Source of the DNA: Vagococcus allomyrinae
Lineage (GTDB): Bacteria; Bacillota; Bacilli; Lactobacillales; Vagococcaceae
Assembly: GCF_017829975.1 (NCBI RefSeq)
Contig: NZ_JAEEGA010000024.1
Span: 1 to 32,729 of the forward strand
Direction of reading: 5' to 3'
Length of the DNA stretch: 32,729 nt
The notes below the pieces were generated by a model. It was not told the DNA's origin. It saw only the letters and a program-made list of their open reading frames with translations, and ran no database searches. The position numbers and the translations under genes were made by a program. Within the stretch, counting starts at the first letter, position 1. Each line of letters begins with the position of its first letter. Below are positions 23,557 to 31,217 of this stretch, piece after piece.

Positions 23557-24125
23557 TTATACATCACTTTCTCTTTGTTTTAGGTATCGGTATAACGTTG
23601 AAGCGCTTAATTTCATTATGGTTTCAATCTCTGAAATGGTATACTTTTTTTCATCATAGAGTTTCATAGCTTTCTCAATTTTTGTTTTATTGATTTTAGG
23701 ACGTCCGCCAACATGTCCTTTTGCTCTTGCAGCCGCTATCCCTTCAGCAACACGTTCTCTAGTCAACTCTACTTCAAATTCATTGACTAGTTGAAACAAT
23801 CCAATAGCAAATCTCCCATGAGGTGTTGAGGTATCAAATTGTTCTTTCAAACTGATGATCCTGACTTTTTTATCTTCAAAGTAATCCATCAGCTCCAGTA
23901 AATCTTTTGTACTTCTTCCTAGCCTACTCCAGCTTTCAACAACGATTGTATCATTCTCCTGACAACACTTTTCAATTCGTCTAATGCCGGGCGACTTGCT
24001 AGTTTTCCTGATATTTTTTCCGTATACATTTTGTTTACTACGTAGCTTTCATTGATTAGATCCAGCTGTCGATTAAGTTCTTGAGATTGAGTACTTACTC
24101 TGGCGTAACCAAAAATATACTCCAT
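23557..24125 (-). pseudogene. Serine resolvase broken by a single-base frameshift
   Basis: The N-terminal part (from ATG 24123-24125) has GYARVST with catalytic Ser and runs to LDELKS; the rest, in another frame, supplies ENDTIVVESWSRLGRSTKDL, a long helix, GGRPKINKTK and the HTH ISEIETIMKLSASTLYRYL. The two join if one A is added to the A-run at 23969-23972 (four bases where five are needed for KK), so the intact form would be about 190 residues. This is a homopolymer indel: either a real inactivation or a sequencing error. The family is the plasmid multimer resolvase/Tn3 resolvase type; the probable res site lies upstream at 24190-24268. Confidence 0.8.
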
Positions 24126-24189
24126 AAAAAGATCACCTCTTTCTGTTCCTTTAACTATAACAAAAACAGTAGTTTATGGCGATTTGATT

Positions 24190-24268
24190 TTGACATAAGT
24201 TTTGACAAGAACCGGCAAAGAAGCCTGAATTGGCAACCCTTTTTTTGACAAAAATTATAAGGTGTCAA
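24190..24268. promoter_or_regulatory. Candidate res site of the frameshifted resolvase
   Basis: TTGACA occurs at about 24190 and 24202 in the same orientation, and again at 24245-24250 facing TGTCAA at 24263-24268 across 12 bases, a spacing like resolvase subsites. It lies between the resolvase start and the IS3 element. Identification is by pattern only. Confidence 0.4.
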
Positions 24269-24291
24269 TGATTGTGTTGAATCCCTGTCCC

Positions 24292-24315
24292 GATTGCCCT
24301 TGACAACGAGCCTCC
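24292..24315. repeat. 24-base repeat, copy 1 (second copy at 29632)
   Basis: From GATTGCC through TTGACAACGAGCCTCC this stretch matches 29632-29655 with one difference, in the same orientation, 5.34 kb away. A related inverted copy lies at 29710-29734. Confidence 0.7.
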
Positions 24316-24355
24316 TTGGGTCTGATTTCAGGCGGCGAAGGCACTAGCTGAACGC

Positions 24356-25192
24356 TTATGCCGCCCCCTCGTTCGTATCACACCCAAGCTCCAACTCAAG
24401 GGTGCGCTTCGCCAATCTAGCGTAGCGATAGGCAATTGGTGTCTCATATCCCAATGAGCCATGGAGCCTCAGATAGTTCCACCAATGGACATAATCAAAT
24501 AAATGGATGTCTAGTTCCTCTAAGGTCGCAAATGTGTTAGGATAAACAAATTCGACTTTGGTTGGTTTATAGGTCGATTCGGCTACCGCATTGTCATAGG
24601 GATTCCCTTTTCGACTTAAAGAACGCTCAATTTGAAACGCATTTAACACGGCTTCAATGGCCTGATTATCAAACTCTTTCCCTCGATCTGTATGAAAATA
24701 GTGGACGTCTGTTAGGGGATAAGAAATCCGACTTAGAGCCTTCTTAACGAGTTCTGCATCTTTATTTTGGCCGCATGAATAGCCAATAATTTCACGATTA
24801 AATAGATCTAAGATAAAACAGATATAATGCCATTTACCACCCACCCGAACATAGGTTAAGTCTGTTACAATCGCTTCTAAGGGCTCTCGGTTGGAAAATT
24901 GGCGTTTAAGTTTATTGGCAATTTTAGCCTCATTGACGCTCGTTTTAGCCGCTTTGAATTTAGCTTTCGTATAAGTGGAGACTAAGTGACGTCGTTTCAT
25001 GATCTGACTGATTTTACGACGACTCAGAATAATGCCTCTCTTTTCAAGCTCTTTCTTTATTTTTCGTGCGCCATAATTTTTTCGACTTTGATTAAACACC
25101 TCTTCGACAGCTTCTTCAAAGTCGGCTTCACTTTTCTTAGGTTTAGGATGATAGTAGTAGGCTTGGCGAGAAATACCTAAAATTTTACACAT
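24356..25192 (-). CDS. IS3-family (IS150 group) transposase OrfB
   Basis: Integrase-fold transposase: N-terminal HTH_21-type region (GARKIKKELEKRGI, about 41-54), then the rve core with Asp111 (VTDLTYV), Asp169 (HTDRGKEFDN) and Glu205 (NAVAEST), with 35 residues between the second Asp and Glu as usual. All three catalytic residues are present. Translation in this family normally enters OrfB by -1 frameshifting from OrfA; the open frame here extends 12 codons above the ATG at 25192 ([13 protein letters not shown]) toward the OrfA stop. The ending GCDTNEGAA is GC-rich and may derive from flanking DNA. With OrfA broken, the element is probably inactive. Confidence 0.85.
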   Translation of the reverse strand: MCKILGISRQAYYYHPKPKKSEADFEEAVEEVFNQSRKNYGARKIKKELEKRGIILSRRKISQIMKRRHLVSTYTKAKFKAAKTSVNEAKIANKLKRQFSNREPLEAIVTDLTYVRVGGKWHYICFILDLFNREIIGYSCGQNKDAELVKKALSRISYPLTDVHYFHTDRGKEFDNQAIEAVLNAFQIERSLSRKGNPYDNAVAESTYKPTKVEFVYPNTFATLEELDIHLFDYVHWWNYLRLHGSLGYETPIAYRYARLAKRTLELELGCDTNEGAA

Positions 25193-25227
25193 TGCTGAAA
25201 TGGGGTATTTCTCTTTATTTCGATCAA

Positions 25228-25501
25228 TTATTTGTCTTTTCGACCGAATATCAGCGCTGCTTGCTTTAAAATATCGTTTTCCATTTCTAATTGAACATTT
25301 CGTTTGCGTAGTTCATTGAGCTCTTTCTGTTCAGGTGTTAGATTATCTTTCTCTGCGAAAGATCCCGTTCCATTTATCAAAGGATGAGGCAGTTAAGTCA
25401 TACTCCCGAATCAGCTCGATGCGCGGTTTTCCTGCATGATAGAGATCGACCATTTGTTGTTTAAATTCTTTTGTAAAGGTACGTCTTTCACGTCTTGACA
25501 T
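25228..25501 (-). pseudogene. IS3-family OrfA (HTH_28), frameshifted
   Basis: ATG at 25499-25501 with GGAGG. Residues 1-40 read SRRERRTFTKEFKQQMVDLY and on to SSFDKW, the helix-turn-helix of OrfA; then a small deletion after NG shifts the frame to an early stop. In the other frame homology resumes at [20 protein letters not shown] and ends [14 protein letters not shown], the leucine-zipper part. Joining the two would restore a typical OrfA of about 95 residues. Confidence 0.8.
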
Positions 25502-25713
25502 TCAAAATTCCTCCAGTGTGTTTTCTTCTATTGTATACACCTTATTTTTTCTGTCTAGTCTATTGTAGCCTATCCACTTGTTGTATAAGGTTTTATGGTC
25601 TATCAAAAACCAATGTTTAAAACAGGGTTGCTTACTACGGAGGACTTTCTATCTGTTATCACATTCGTATGTCTTGGAAAATGGATTATGGTAAAAATAG
25701 GAGAAATACAGCT

Positions 25714-25872
25714 ATGATTATCGATATCTTCTTAGCTTTTGTAGGTGATTCTATGATGTGCCTCACTTTTTTACAAACCACCACATCTTTGAGGGAGAAC
25801 TGGGAAATCAATAAGAGAGGCTATTCTAAATGGATAGCTGAAAAAGCTATTAATCTTCTAATTGTATTGTAA
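25714..25872 (+). CDS. Possible small hydrophobic peptide upstream of parA (52 aa)
   Basis: ATG at 25714 with AGGAGA about 9 bases before it, ending 59 bases ahead of parA. The N-terminal half (MIIDIFLAFVGDSMMCLTFL) is hydrophobic, the rest polar. It could be a plasmid-addiction-type toxin peptide or nothing at all; the ribosome site is the only positive sign. Confidence 0.3.
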   Translation: MIIDIFLAFVGDSMMCLTFLQTTTSLRENWEINKRGYSKWIAEKAINLLIVL

Positions 25873-25931
25873 TATCGTAATCATCCTGTTAAAGTTAACA
25901 TTATAAAATAAAGTGTTTAAAGGAGAATTCA

Positions 25932-26837
25932 ATGGAAATTATTTTTGTAGGTAACTATAAGGGCGGAGTAGGGAAAACAACAAGTACATTATTGTTGGGT
26001 AGACACTTAGCACATGAGAATAAAAAGGTATTACTTTTAGATTTAGATTCTCAGAGCTCCCTTAGCGAACTGTGTATAAAAAACATAGACGACTTTCACT
26101 TTTTAGAAGATATGGATGATACAAAGACATTAAACTATATTTATGATTTAGAAATAGAAAATATTAAAAAAGGATACAATCTAGACTTATCTTTCGATTA
26201 CCAAAACTTAGTCTATCCGTATGAAACTAATATTGATTTTATTCCTACTAAAATTACGTATAAAAACAGCTTAGGACTAGATGAATTATGTATGAATATG
26301 GATGCAGATATTCGTTATTTTTCAATATTAGCTAAACTTATCAAAAAAGTAAGTGAAGACTATGACTATGTCTTAATTGATTGCCCACCAAGTAGCAATG
26401 TCATTACTCAAAGTGCGTTTCTAGTATCTGATTATTATGTAATTCCGACTATAGCAGATTCTGTAAGTACTAACGGAATTATTCACTATATTGAAACTAT
26501 CAGCAAAACCTACAAAAAATATTGCCAATTGCACGAGGATGCTTATTTATATAAACATTATTTTGGAGACGAACCTAAATTGATTGGTGTCTTTTACACA
26601 TTGATACGAGGGCAAGTCAATTACGTTGACATAGAGTCGATTTTAAGCGCAGAGTTACAAAGAATTAGTTCTGAAAGTGGTGACCCAATATATATTTTTG
26701 AGTCGTTCACTAATAATTATGTAGGAATAACTAGGGCTATAGCAAATAATGAGTTAGACACTTTGCCACCTAGTAAAGACACATACGATACGATTATGCG
26801 AGAAATGTTAGAGAGGATGGAAACGTTAGGCTCGTGA
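25932..26837 (+). CDS. parA: ParA-family partition ATPase (301 aa)
   Basis: ATG behind AAAGGAGAA. Deviant Walker A KGGVGKT (residues 10-16) at the N-terminus, then VLLLDLDSQSSLS (A-prime) and YVLIDCPPS (Walker B region), the ParA/Soj signature set. There is no N-terminal HTH, so this is a type Ib-like short ParA, though 301 residues is on the long side because of an insertion between strands 2 and 3 (around residues 60-110). It acts with a centromere-binding partner to segregate plasmid copies. GTTAAAGTTAAC just upstream (about 25889-25900) may be an operator or partition half-site. The gene following at 26903 is its likely partner. Confidence 0.85.
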   Translation: MEIIFVGNYKGGVGKTTSTLLLGRHLAHENKKVLLLDLDSQSSLSELCIKNIDDFHFLEDMDDTKTLNYIYDLEIENIKKGYNLDLSFDYQNLVYPYETNIDFIPTKITYKNSLGLDELCMNMDADIRYFSILAKLIKKVSEDYDYVLIDCPPSSNVITQSAFLVSDYYVIPTIADSVSTNGIIHYIETISKTYKKYCQLHEDAYLYKHYFGDEPKLIGVFYTLIRGQVNYVDIESILSAELQRISSESGDPIYIFESFTNNYVGITRAIANNELDTLPPSKDTYDTIMREMLERMETLGS

Positions 26838-26902
26838 GTTGAGTAAAATAAAAGTAGGGTGTATAATATTATTAAGTTGACATCGAAAGAGGAGGAAACA
26901 AA

Positions 26903-27364
26903 ATGGATAATCAAGAACAAAGACTAATTAAACTTATTCTGGAAATTTCTAAAATTGACCTTCAAAATTCATTAGATGATCAGATAAATAATATCAAAAA
27001 AAATTATGAAATCGATAATCTTAACAATATTTTTAACGCTTTGACTAAAGTAAACAAGGCTCATATAAAAAAAATACAAACGGTAGTATCACCTAGCACA
27101 CAGCATACGGTGAAAGTAACCACCAAAAACAAAAAAATAAATTTTTCTGAAAAAGAGATTGAAGAAATTTTTCAAAAAAATGATATAAACGACATTAATC
27201 GAAACTACACAAAAAAAGAAGTAGAAACTATGTACATATGTTTGACAAAGTCTAAACCGTTGACTTCACTTAACAAGTTCCAGATAATTAAAAATATTGA
27301 TTCAAAGTATAAGTCAATACATCGAGCAAAAAAAATACATGAAAATTATACGCTATCTGTATAG
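26903..27364 (+). CDS. Probable ParA partner / small ParB-like protein (153 aa)
   Basis: ATG behind GAGGAGG, 65 bases after parA. The protein is very Lys/Asn/Ile-rich, helical in both halves and basic overall; the middle stretch (STQHTVKVTTKNKKI) could be a flexible linker between an N-terminal ParA-contacting part and a C-terminal DNA-binding part (KEVETMYICLTKSK and on). It shows no ParB HTH motif that I recognise. The assignment comes from gene order: small basic genes directly downstream of short parA genes usually encode the centromere-binding component. A possible -10 (TATAAT, about 26860) lies in the gap, so it may also have its own promoter. Confidence 0.6.
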   Translation: MDNQEQRLIKLILEISKIDLQNSLDDQINNIKKNYEIDNLNNIFNALTKVNKAHIKKIQTVVSPSTQHTVKVTTKNKKINFSEKEIEEIFQKNDINDINRNYTKKEVETMYICLTKSKPLTSLNKFQIIKNIDSKYKSIHRAKKIHENYTLSV

Positions 27365-27408
27365 CAGGTTTTCAAAATACACTGGAAAGTACTAGCAATT
27401 TTTTTGTA

Positions 27409-27593
27409 GGCTGCTGAAAAACTCATGAAATAACAAAACAGGAAAAATATAAGAATCTAGTTCCCAAAATAGAATGAAATAAGAACTTTCAGTGGGAGCA
27501 AAACTTCATTTTTTATTAGTTTTTGCCACTTTAGTGGAAAATAATAAAAAGTCCGAATTTTCAATTAAGAAAATTCGGACTTTTTCAGCAGCC
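27409..27593. mobile_element. MITE-like element with 13-base inverted ends
   Basis: GGCTGCTGAAAAA at 27409-27421 and its exact complement at 27581-27593 bound 185 bases with no gene. The ends resemble those of IS1182-family elements, so this looks like a non-autonomous derivative that could be moved by such a transposase. Directly inside the right end is the long hairpin listed as a terminator. No clear target duplication: TGTA is on the left and ACAT on the right. Confidence 0.7.
27546..27585. terminator. Strong bidirectional hairpin terminator
   Basis: Perfect 17-base arms (27546-27562 and 27569-27585) around AATTAA, with A-runs on the left and T-runs on the right. It would end transcription of the parA operon on the plus strand. 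It is carried by the MITE-like element. Confidence 0.7.
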
Positions 27594-27606
27594 ACATTTT
27601 TTTTTG

Positions 27607-27745
27607 GTACTTTTTTTATAATCTATAAATTATAATTACATCTGACGTACTGTCCGATTGGGTGTACCCTAAATAGACAAGTACCTGGTATTGATTTTAT
27701 TGACTTTCGTGTGTATGATTAGGGTGTATGATAAACAGATTTTAG
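27607..27745. promoter_or_regulatory. Candidate res site/promoter region of the intact resolvase
   Basis: The 155 bases upstream of the resolvase contain GTACTTTTTTTATA (shared with 18788), the palindrome GGGTGTACCC at about 27660, and two direct copies of GTGTATGAT at about 27710-27732. Resolvase genes normally have a res site with several subsites in this place. Subsite borders cannot be defined by eye. Confidence 0.4.
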
Positions 27746-27761
27746 AAATGAGGATTTTACC

Positions 27762-28376
27762 TTGAAAGTTGCTTATGCACGAGTATCATCTGAAGAACAA
27801 AATTTAGATAGACAATTAACTAATCTTAAAAAATTTGGTGCTGAGAAATTTTTTACAGAAAAAAAGTCCGGGGCTTCAGCTGCTAATCGAGAAGAATTTC
27901 AAAAGGCAATTGAATATGTCCGGTCTGGAGATATTTTTATGGTTGAAGCGATTGATCGACTTGGAAGAAATTATGATGAAATAATCCAGACAGTTAATTT
28001 TTTGAAAGAAAAAGAAGTTCAATTGATTATTACGAGTCTCCCGATAATGGCTGAAGCAATAGGCAATCCTCTGCTAGATAAATTTATTAAAGATTTGATT
28101 GTCCAAATACTGGCCATGATTGCTGAACAAGAAAGAGCTGAAAGCAAACGACGCCAGGAACAAGGAATAAAGTTGGCCAAGAAGCGTGGCGTTTATAAAG
28201 GTCGCCCTACCCTCTACTCACCCACGTCGGCAGATCCTCAGAAACGTGTTGTTTATGATCGTGTGATCAACATGCTGAAGGCGGGAGACTCAATTACAGA
28301 GATTGCTAAGACAAATGGAATAACAAGGCAAACTGTTTATCGAATAAAAAATAGTACTGTGAATCCAGTACCGTAA
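27762..28376 (+). CDS. Serine resolvase, catalytically intact (204 aa)
   Basis: TTG start with GAGG 9 bases upstream. N-terminus AYARVSS with Arg7 and Ser9, then EAIDRLGRN with Asp65, Arg66 and Arg69, complete catalytic set. [16 protein letters not shown] gives a longer linker than usual before the [22 protein letters not shown]. The 15-residue longer linker and [10 protein letters not shown] resemble plasmid-borne resolvases of enterococci and streptococci that resolve multimers. Located after the parA operon and ended by a hairpin terminator, it fits plasmid maintenance. Confidence 0.9.
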   Translation: MKVAYARVSSEEQNLDRQLTNLKKFGAEKFFTEKKSGASAANREEFQKAIEYVRSGDIFMVEAIDRLGRNYDEIIQTVNFLKEKEVQLIITSLPIMAEAIGNPLLDKFIKDLIVQILAMIAEQERAESKRRQEQGIKLAKKRGVYKGRPTLYSPTSADPQKRVVYDRVINMLKAGDSITEIAKTNGITRQTVYRIKNSTVNPVP

Positions 28377-28378
28377 AT

Positions 28379-28420
28379 AAAAGCAACTATGATTATTGAA
28401 ATCATAATTGCTTTTATTTT
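28379..28420 (+). terminator. Terminator of the resolvase gene
   Basis: AAAAGCAA-C-TATGATT pairs with AATCATA-A-TTGCTTTT, with one mismatch and a short loop, followed by ATTTT. It starts 3 bases after the stop codon and, by its symmetric A and T runs, may also stop transcripts from the right. Confidence 0.7.
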
Positions 28421-28499
28421 CACCAATTTCAAACTCGGCAAGTATTTGCCCTCTAATGGCTTACTATTTAATGCCGATAAACTAAGTCTTTACTCGTCA

Positions 28500-28652
28500 T
28501 TATTTTTTTCCAGATCTTCTTTTTCTACTATGTTCATTACTCTTCTTCACTATTTTAGTAGCTGCTACAGTCGAGATAACACCTCCTCCCACTGCCTTAT
28601 CGGTTACGTTTTTTACTGCCTTATATTTTACTGCCGACTTAAGAATACTCAT
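28500..28652 (-). CDS. Small basic peptide (50 aa)
   Basis: ATG at 28650-28652 behind AAGGTGG. The product starts MSILKSAVKYKAVKNVTDKA, continues with a Gly/Val/Ala-rich stretch and ends in RKRRSGKK; it is strongly basic and amphipathic, without a full membrane span. A possible -10 (TATAAT, complement of 28674-28679) lies just upstream. It faces the resolvase across the terminator, as the last gene of the WxL-side cluster. Short basic peptides of this type often accompany membrane-protein genes; no function can be given. Confidence 0.55.
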   Translation of the reverse strand: MSILKSAVKYKAVKNVTDKAVGGGVISTVAATKIVKKSNEHSRKRRSGKK

Positions 28653-28959
28653 TGATTTCACCACCTTTCCAGTATTATAATCTAAACCACCCTTACGAAA
28701 TTCATTAGAATTAACTTAATTAGTCACCAGATAATAACCAAAATCTTTTTTATAATAGGTTTAATACTATCTTCAGTAATGAGCATGAATGGAATAACTT
28801 TATTTTTTTTGACTACTAATATCCATCGTTTTTAATCGGATGACTAATTACTCCTATTAGCTATAACACTTCATCGCTTATCATAAATTTGAAATATTGT
28901 CTTCATTTCTTCTACATCCTTTAAACAAATTTCTATCTGTTATTTTATAAAGCAATTGA
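28653..28959. other. Gene-free stretch between small peptide and DUF308-like gene
   Basis: About 300 bases, very AT-rich, with no open frame that has a ribosome site. The only signal seen is the TATAAT box at 28674-28679 on the minus strand, placed for the small gene at 28500-28652; its -35 is poor. Confidence 0.4.
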
Positions 28960-29478
28960 TTAATCCTCTTTAGGTAATATAAAAGAAATCATTATATGAT
29001 TGATCCCCATAAAAATCAGTTGGAAAGCAACTGTCCAATAAAAAATAGTAACAGCAAGTATTGGATCAAACAACGACTGGACACCAAACCAAATAACAAG
29101 TCCATTCAATAGTATTGGGAGCCATTTTAAGTTACTTTTTGTTTGAAAAACCGCTATTGTGTTTAAAATTGCCATAATAATCATTAACCAAACGATTGAG
29201 TAAATAACAATGACAGCTCCACTGGCTGGGTTTCTAAGAAAAAAGACTAGCCCCACGCCTCCAACTAAACCACCTTCTAAAACTCGTAAAATTGTATACC
29301 CCACTCCACTTGTTCTAAATAGACCGTTGATTACAATCAATGTACCTATGATTAAAAAACTAATACCGATGACCTGAAGAAACATTCGCCCTTTTTGAAT
29401 TGGATCAATCATAAACAACACACCAAGAATCAATAGAATAAACCCTTGCACTAAAAACTTAATTCGTTCTCTTTTCAT
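28960..29478 (-). CDS. DUF308/HdeD-like membrane protein (172 aa)
   Basis: The start chosen is ATG at 29476-29478 because AAAGGAGAA lies upstream; the frame runs 14 codons further without a site. Five or six hydrophobic segments with short loops, the first in FLVQGFILLILGVLFMIDP (about 7-25), give the pattern of DUF308 proteins such as HdeD, small membrane proteins linked to envelope stress. No catalytic motif. It is followed on the minus strand by the 50-aa gene and lies in the same direction as the WxL operon, but 400 bases and a long inverted repeat separate it from the gene upstream, so it is probably its own transcript. Confidence 0.7.
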   Translation of the reverse strand: MKRERIKFLVQGFILLILGVLFMIDPIQKGRMFLQVIGISFLIIGTLIVINGLFRTSGVGYTILRVLEGGLVGGVGLVFFLRNPASGAVIVIYSIVWLMIIMAILNTIAVFQTKSNLKWLPILLNGLVIWFGVQSLFDPILAVTIFYWTVAFQLIFMGINHIMISFILPKED

Positions 29479-29631
29479 ACTATCTTCTCCTTTATGACAT
29501 AAATCTAAAATAACAATCATTGACTCTTTTTTACATAACTACTCTATCGGATGATAGGTAAATCCTTGGTATCGTAGCACTTTTTTTAAAGATTTAATAA
29601 GAATTAAGAGTGTGTTTACCTGTTATGTTAT

Positions 29632-29655
29632 GATTGCCATTGACAACGAGCCTCC
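29632..29655. repeat. 24-base repeat, copy 2
   Basis: Same sequence as 24292-24315 except for one base. It forms the outer part of the left arm of the inverted repeat at 29637-29734. Confidence 0.7.
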
Positions 29656-29734
29656 GGAGATATGTGGGGTCGTCTTAACTTCAACCAATTTGTCGACTTC
29701 TAACGAATAACATATCTCCGCTCATTGTCAATGG
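29637..29734. repeat. Long imperfect inverted repeat, possible recombination or mobile-element end
   Basis: Left arm 29637-29665 (CCATTGACAACGAGC, then CTCC, then GGAGATATGT) and right arm 29710-29734 match at 24 of 25 positions when four extra bases of the left arm are left out; the loop is 44 bases. The arms start with a short stretch shared with 24292. There is no T-run, so it is not a plain terminator. The rest of 29479-29880 has no gene. Confidence 0.65.
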
Positions 29735-29880
29735 TCCACTTCGTCAATCACCTCGGTATAATCGTTATCTCAACACCTTAACTTTTTATTTTTCTTGTAC
29801 ATGAAAGTGTTGCCGGTTCACCATTATTTGAGTAAGTTAAAAGACCTCACTTTTAAATAACTATCTAAAGTCATTTTAGG

Positions 29881-30420
29881 CTAACAAATTAAGCTGCTTG
29901 TTGAAGGCGTATCTTTTTTAGCATATTTATAAGCTGTTCCTACTGATACTCCACATATTAAAGCTATTTCCCGAATCGATCTTTTCTCAATAGTATGTAG
30001 GTGTTTAATTTTTACCTTTACTAGTGGACTTATCGATGGTCTTCCTGGTGACACGCCATTCGCTCGTGCCATTTTCATATATTCTGTTGTTCTTATCTGT
30101 AATAACATTCTTTCCCCAATAGCTAAACCATATATAAAATCAAATACTCTCTGATAGTCTAAACTTAAAAATAATTCTTGATTTTCAATATATATAATTT
30201 TTTCTGATTTTTTTAAATACTCCAATGCAGGTAGCATCTGTATGACTTGCAACCCCGTATCTGAAATTGAGTTGAAAAATATGTCGTTATCACTATTATT
30301 TTTAATAAACTCCAAAAAAAATCTCGCACTAATTTCTTGAATCGGTATTAAGGAGATTGAATCGTATTTTCCAGATAGAGCGTTCAATCGTTCTGGATAA
30401 ATCGTGTAACTAACCTTCAT
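29881..30420 (-). CDS. Inactive serine-recombinase-like regulator of the WxL cluster (179 aa)
   Basis: The start chosen is ATG at 30418-30420 (AAAGGATGG upstream); six codons earlier another ATG has no site. Begins MKVSYTIYPERL, with no Arg or Ser at catalytic positions, and NSISDTGLQ stands where KLDRLxR is expected. The C-terminal part is well conserved: GRPSISPLVKVKI then IREIALICGVSVGTAYKYAK, close to the HTH of the inactive proteins at 17793 and 11206. The long helix keeps little of the resolvase pattern. It lies 64 bases after the two-pass membrane protein gene, within the WxL-type operon, supporting a regulatory role there. Confidence 0.75.
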   Translation of the reverse strand: MKVSYTIYPERLNALSGKYDSISLIPIQEISARFFLEFIKNNSDNDIFFNSISDTGLQVIQMLPALEYLKKSEKIIYIENQELFLSLDYQRVFDFIYGLAIGERMLLQIRTTEYMKMARANGVSPGRPSISPLVKVKIKHLHTIEKRSIREIALICGVSVGTAYKYAKKDTPSTSSLIC

Positions 30421-30484
30421 TACTACCATCCTTTCCATTTCTATCGTATTTCTAGCTTTTTAATAAATAGCTAGAATAAACAGA

Positions 30485-31159
30485 TTAAACTTTATTTTTA
30501 TCTTTAAACGAGTCCGGATTAACCTTGTAATAATTGAATACTTTTTTTTCATAACGTAATACACGTTGGATATCAACCAAGAATTCATCAACTAAGGCGG
30601 CATTACCAAAAAAATTACGCGTTTGAGTACTTGCATTGATTCCTAGCTGTTTAATTGCATTGTAATACTGATTCAAAATAAGTTGACCTTCTTCCGTATT
30701 CACCTGACTAGCTCTTTTGGTCCCATAACTAGCCATCCCCGTTGATAAATAACGGATATTTTGTGTGACATTCTCCTTATCGTCTTCTTCGTTTTTGGCA
30801 ATAAGAAGTTGTTTTTCGAAATCTCTTACCAAGTAGTGACTTTGAATCAAAGAAAGAGAATCATCCTTCATCAAATTCATCGATTGATAGTAAGACCCAT
30901 ACGAAATACCGCCCATTACCATAAGGGAAACAATAAATAGTAACAATGATAATCTCCCTGCTTTTTTTTTCCCCTCCTCAAGTAATTGGATATCTCGTAA
31001 TCGTTTCTCATTTCTATTTTTTTTTCTGAATTTCTTTTTTTTTATTTTCTTTATTCGAGATTGAGTAGTAAAAAATCGAATACTCGCATAAACAGCTATC
31101 AGTAGACACAGGATTGTTATCGAAATCCCACCAATATATAATCTCTCCCAAACTGTCAT
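30485..31159 (-). CDS. Two-pass membrane protein of the WxL cluster (224 aa)
   Basis: ATG at 31157-31159; the site in front is weak (GAGGAT, 6-7 bases). Hydrophobic segments at about 7-29 and 70-90 flank a very basic cytoplasmic loop (KKIKKKKFRKKNRNEKR and on). The C-terminal 130 residues, from SMNLMKDDSLSL, are probably outside and helical. I do not recognise a named family. It follows the DUF916/DUF3324 gene by 58 bases and precedes an inactive recombinase; a role in assembly or signalling for WxL proteins is inferred from position. Confidence 0.65.
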   Translation of the reverse strand: MTVWERLYIGGISITILCLLIAVYASIRFFTTQSRIKKIKKKKFRKKNRNEKRLRDIQLLEEGKKKAGRLSLLLFIVSLMVMGGISYGSYYQSMNLMKDDSLSLIQSHYLVRDFEKQLLIAKNEEDDKENVTQNIRYLSTGMASYGTKRASQVNTEEGQLILNQYYNAIKQLGINASTQTRNFFGNAALVDEFLVDIQRVLRYEKKVFNYYKVNPDSFKDKNKV

Positions 31160-31217
31160 CCTCTATACTCCTCTATATATAATAGTAGTTTCACCATATT
31201 TGAATCGTCAAATATAA

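Larger units (their letters stand above)
24356..25560 (-). mobile_element. IS3-family insertion sequence, IS150 group
   Basis: Contains the broken orfA and intact orfB on the minus strand. The right end seems to lie near TAGACTAGACAGAAAAAA (complement, about 25540-25560). I could not find its inverted partner beyond orfB, so the left end is missing or divergent; the left boundary given is the orfB stop. Confidence 0.7.

Noticed and set aside
23450-23659. Plus-strand open frame of 69 codons between the DNA-binding gene and the resolvase
   Set aside because: Overlaps the operator palindromes and the resolvase 3' end, has no ribosome site.
25932-27364. Complete plasmid replication module
   Set aside because: ParA and a likely partner are present but no initiator protein, iteron array or origin is visible.
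27409-27593. CRISPR-like or attachment-site array
   Set aside because: Only one pair of inverted ends and no regularly spaced direct repeats; nothing in the window looks like a CRISPR array.
28389-28655. Plus-strand open frame of 88 codons after the resolvase
   Set aside because: Begins in the resolvase terminator and lies opposite the 50-aa minus-strand gene, which has a proper ribosome site.
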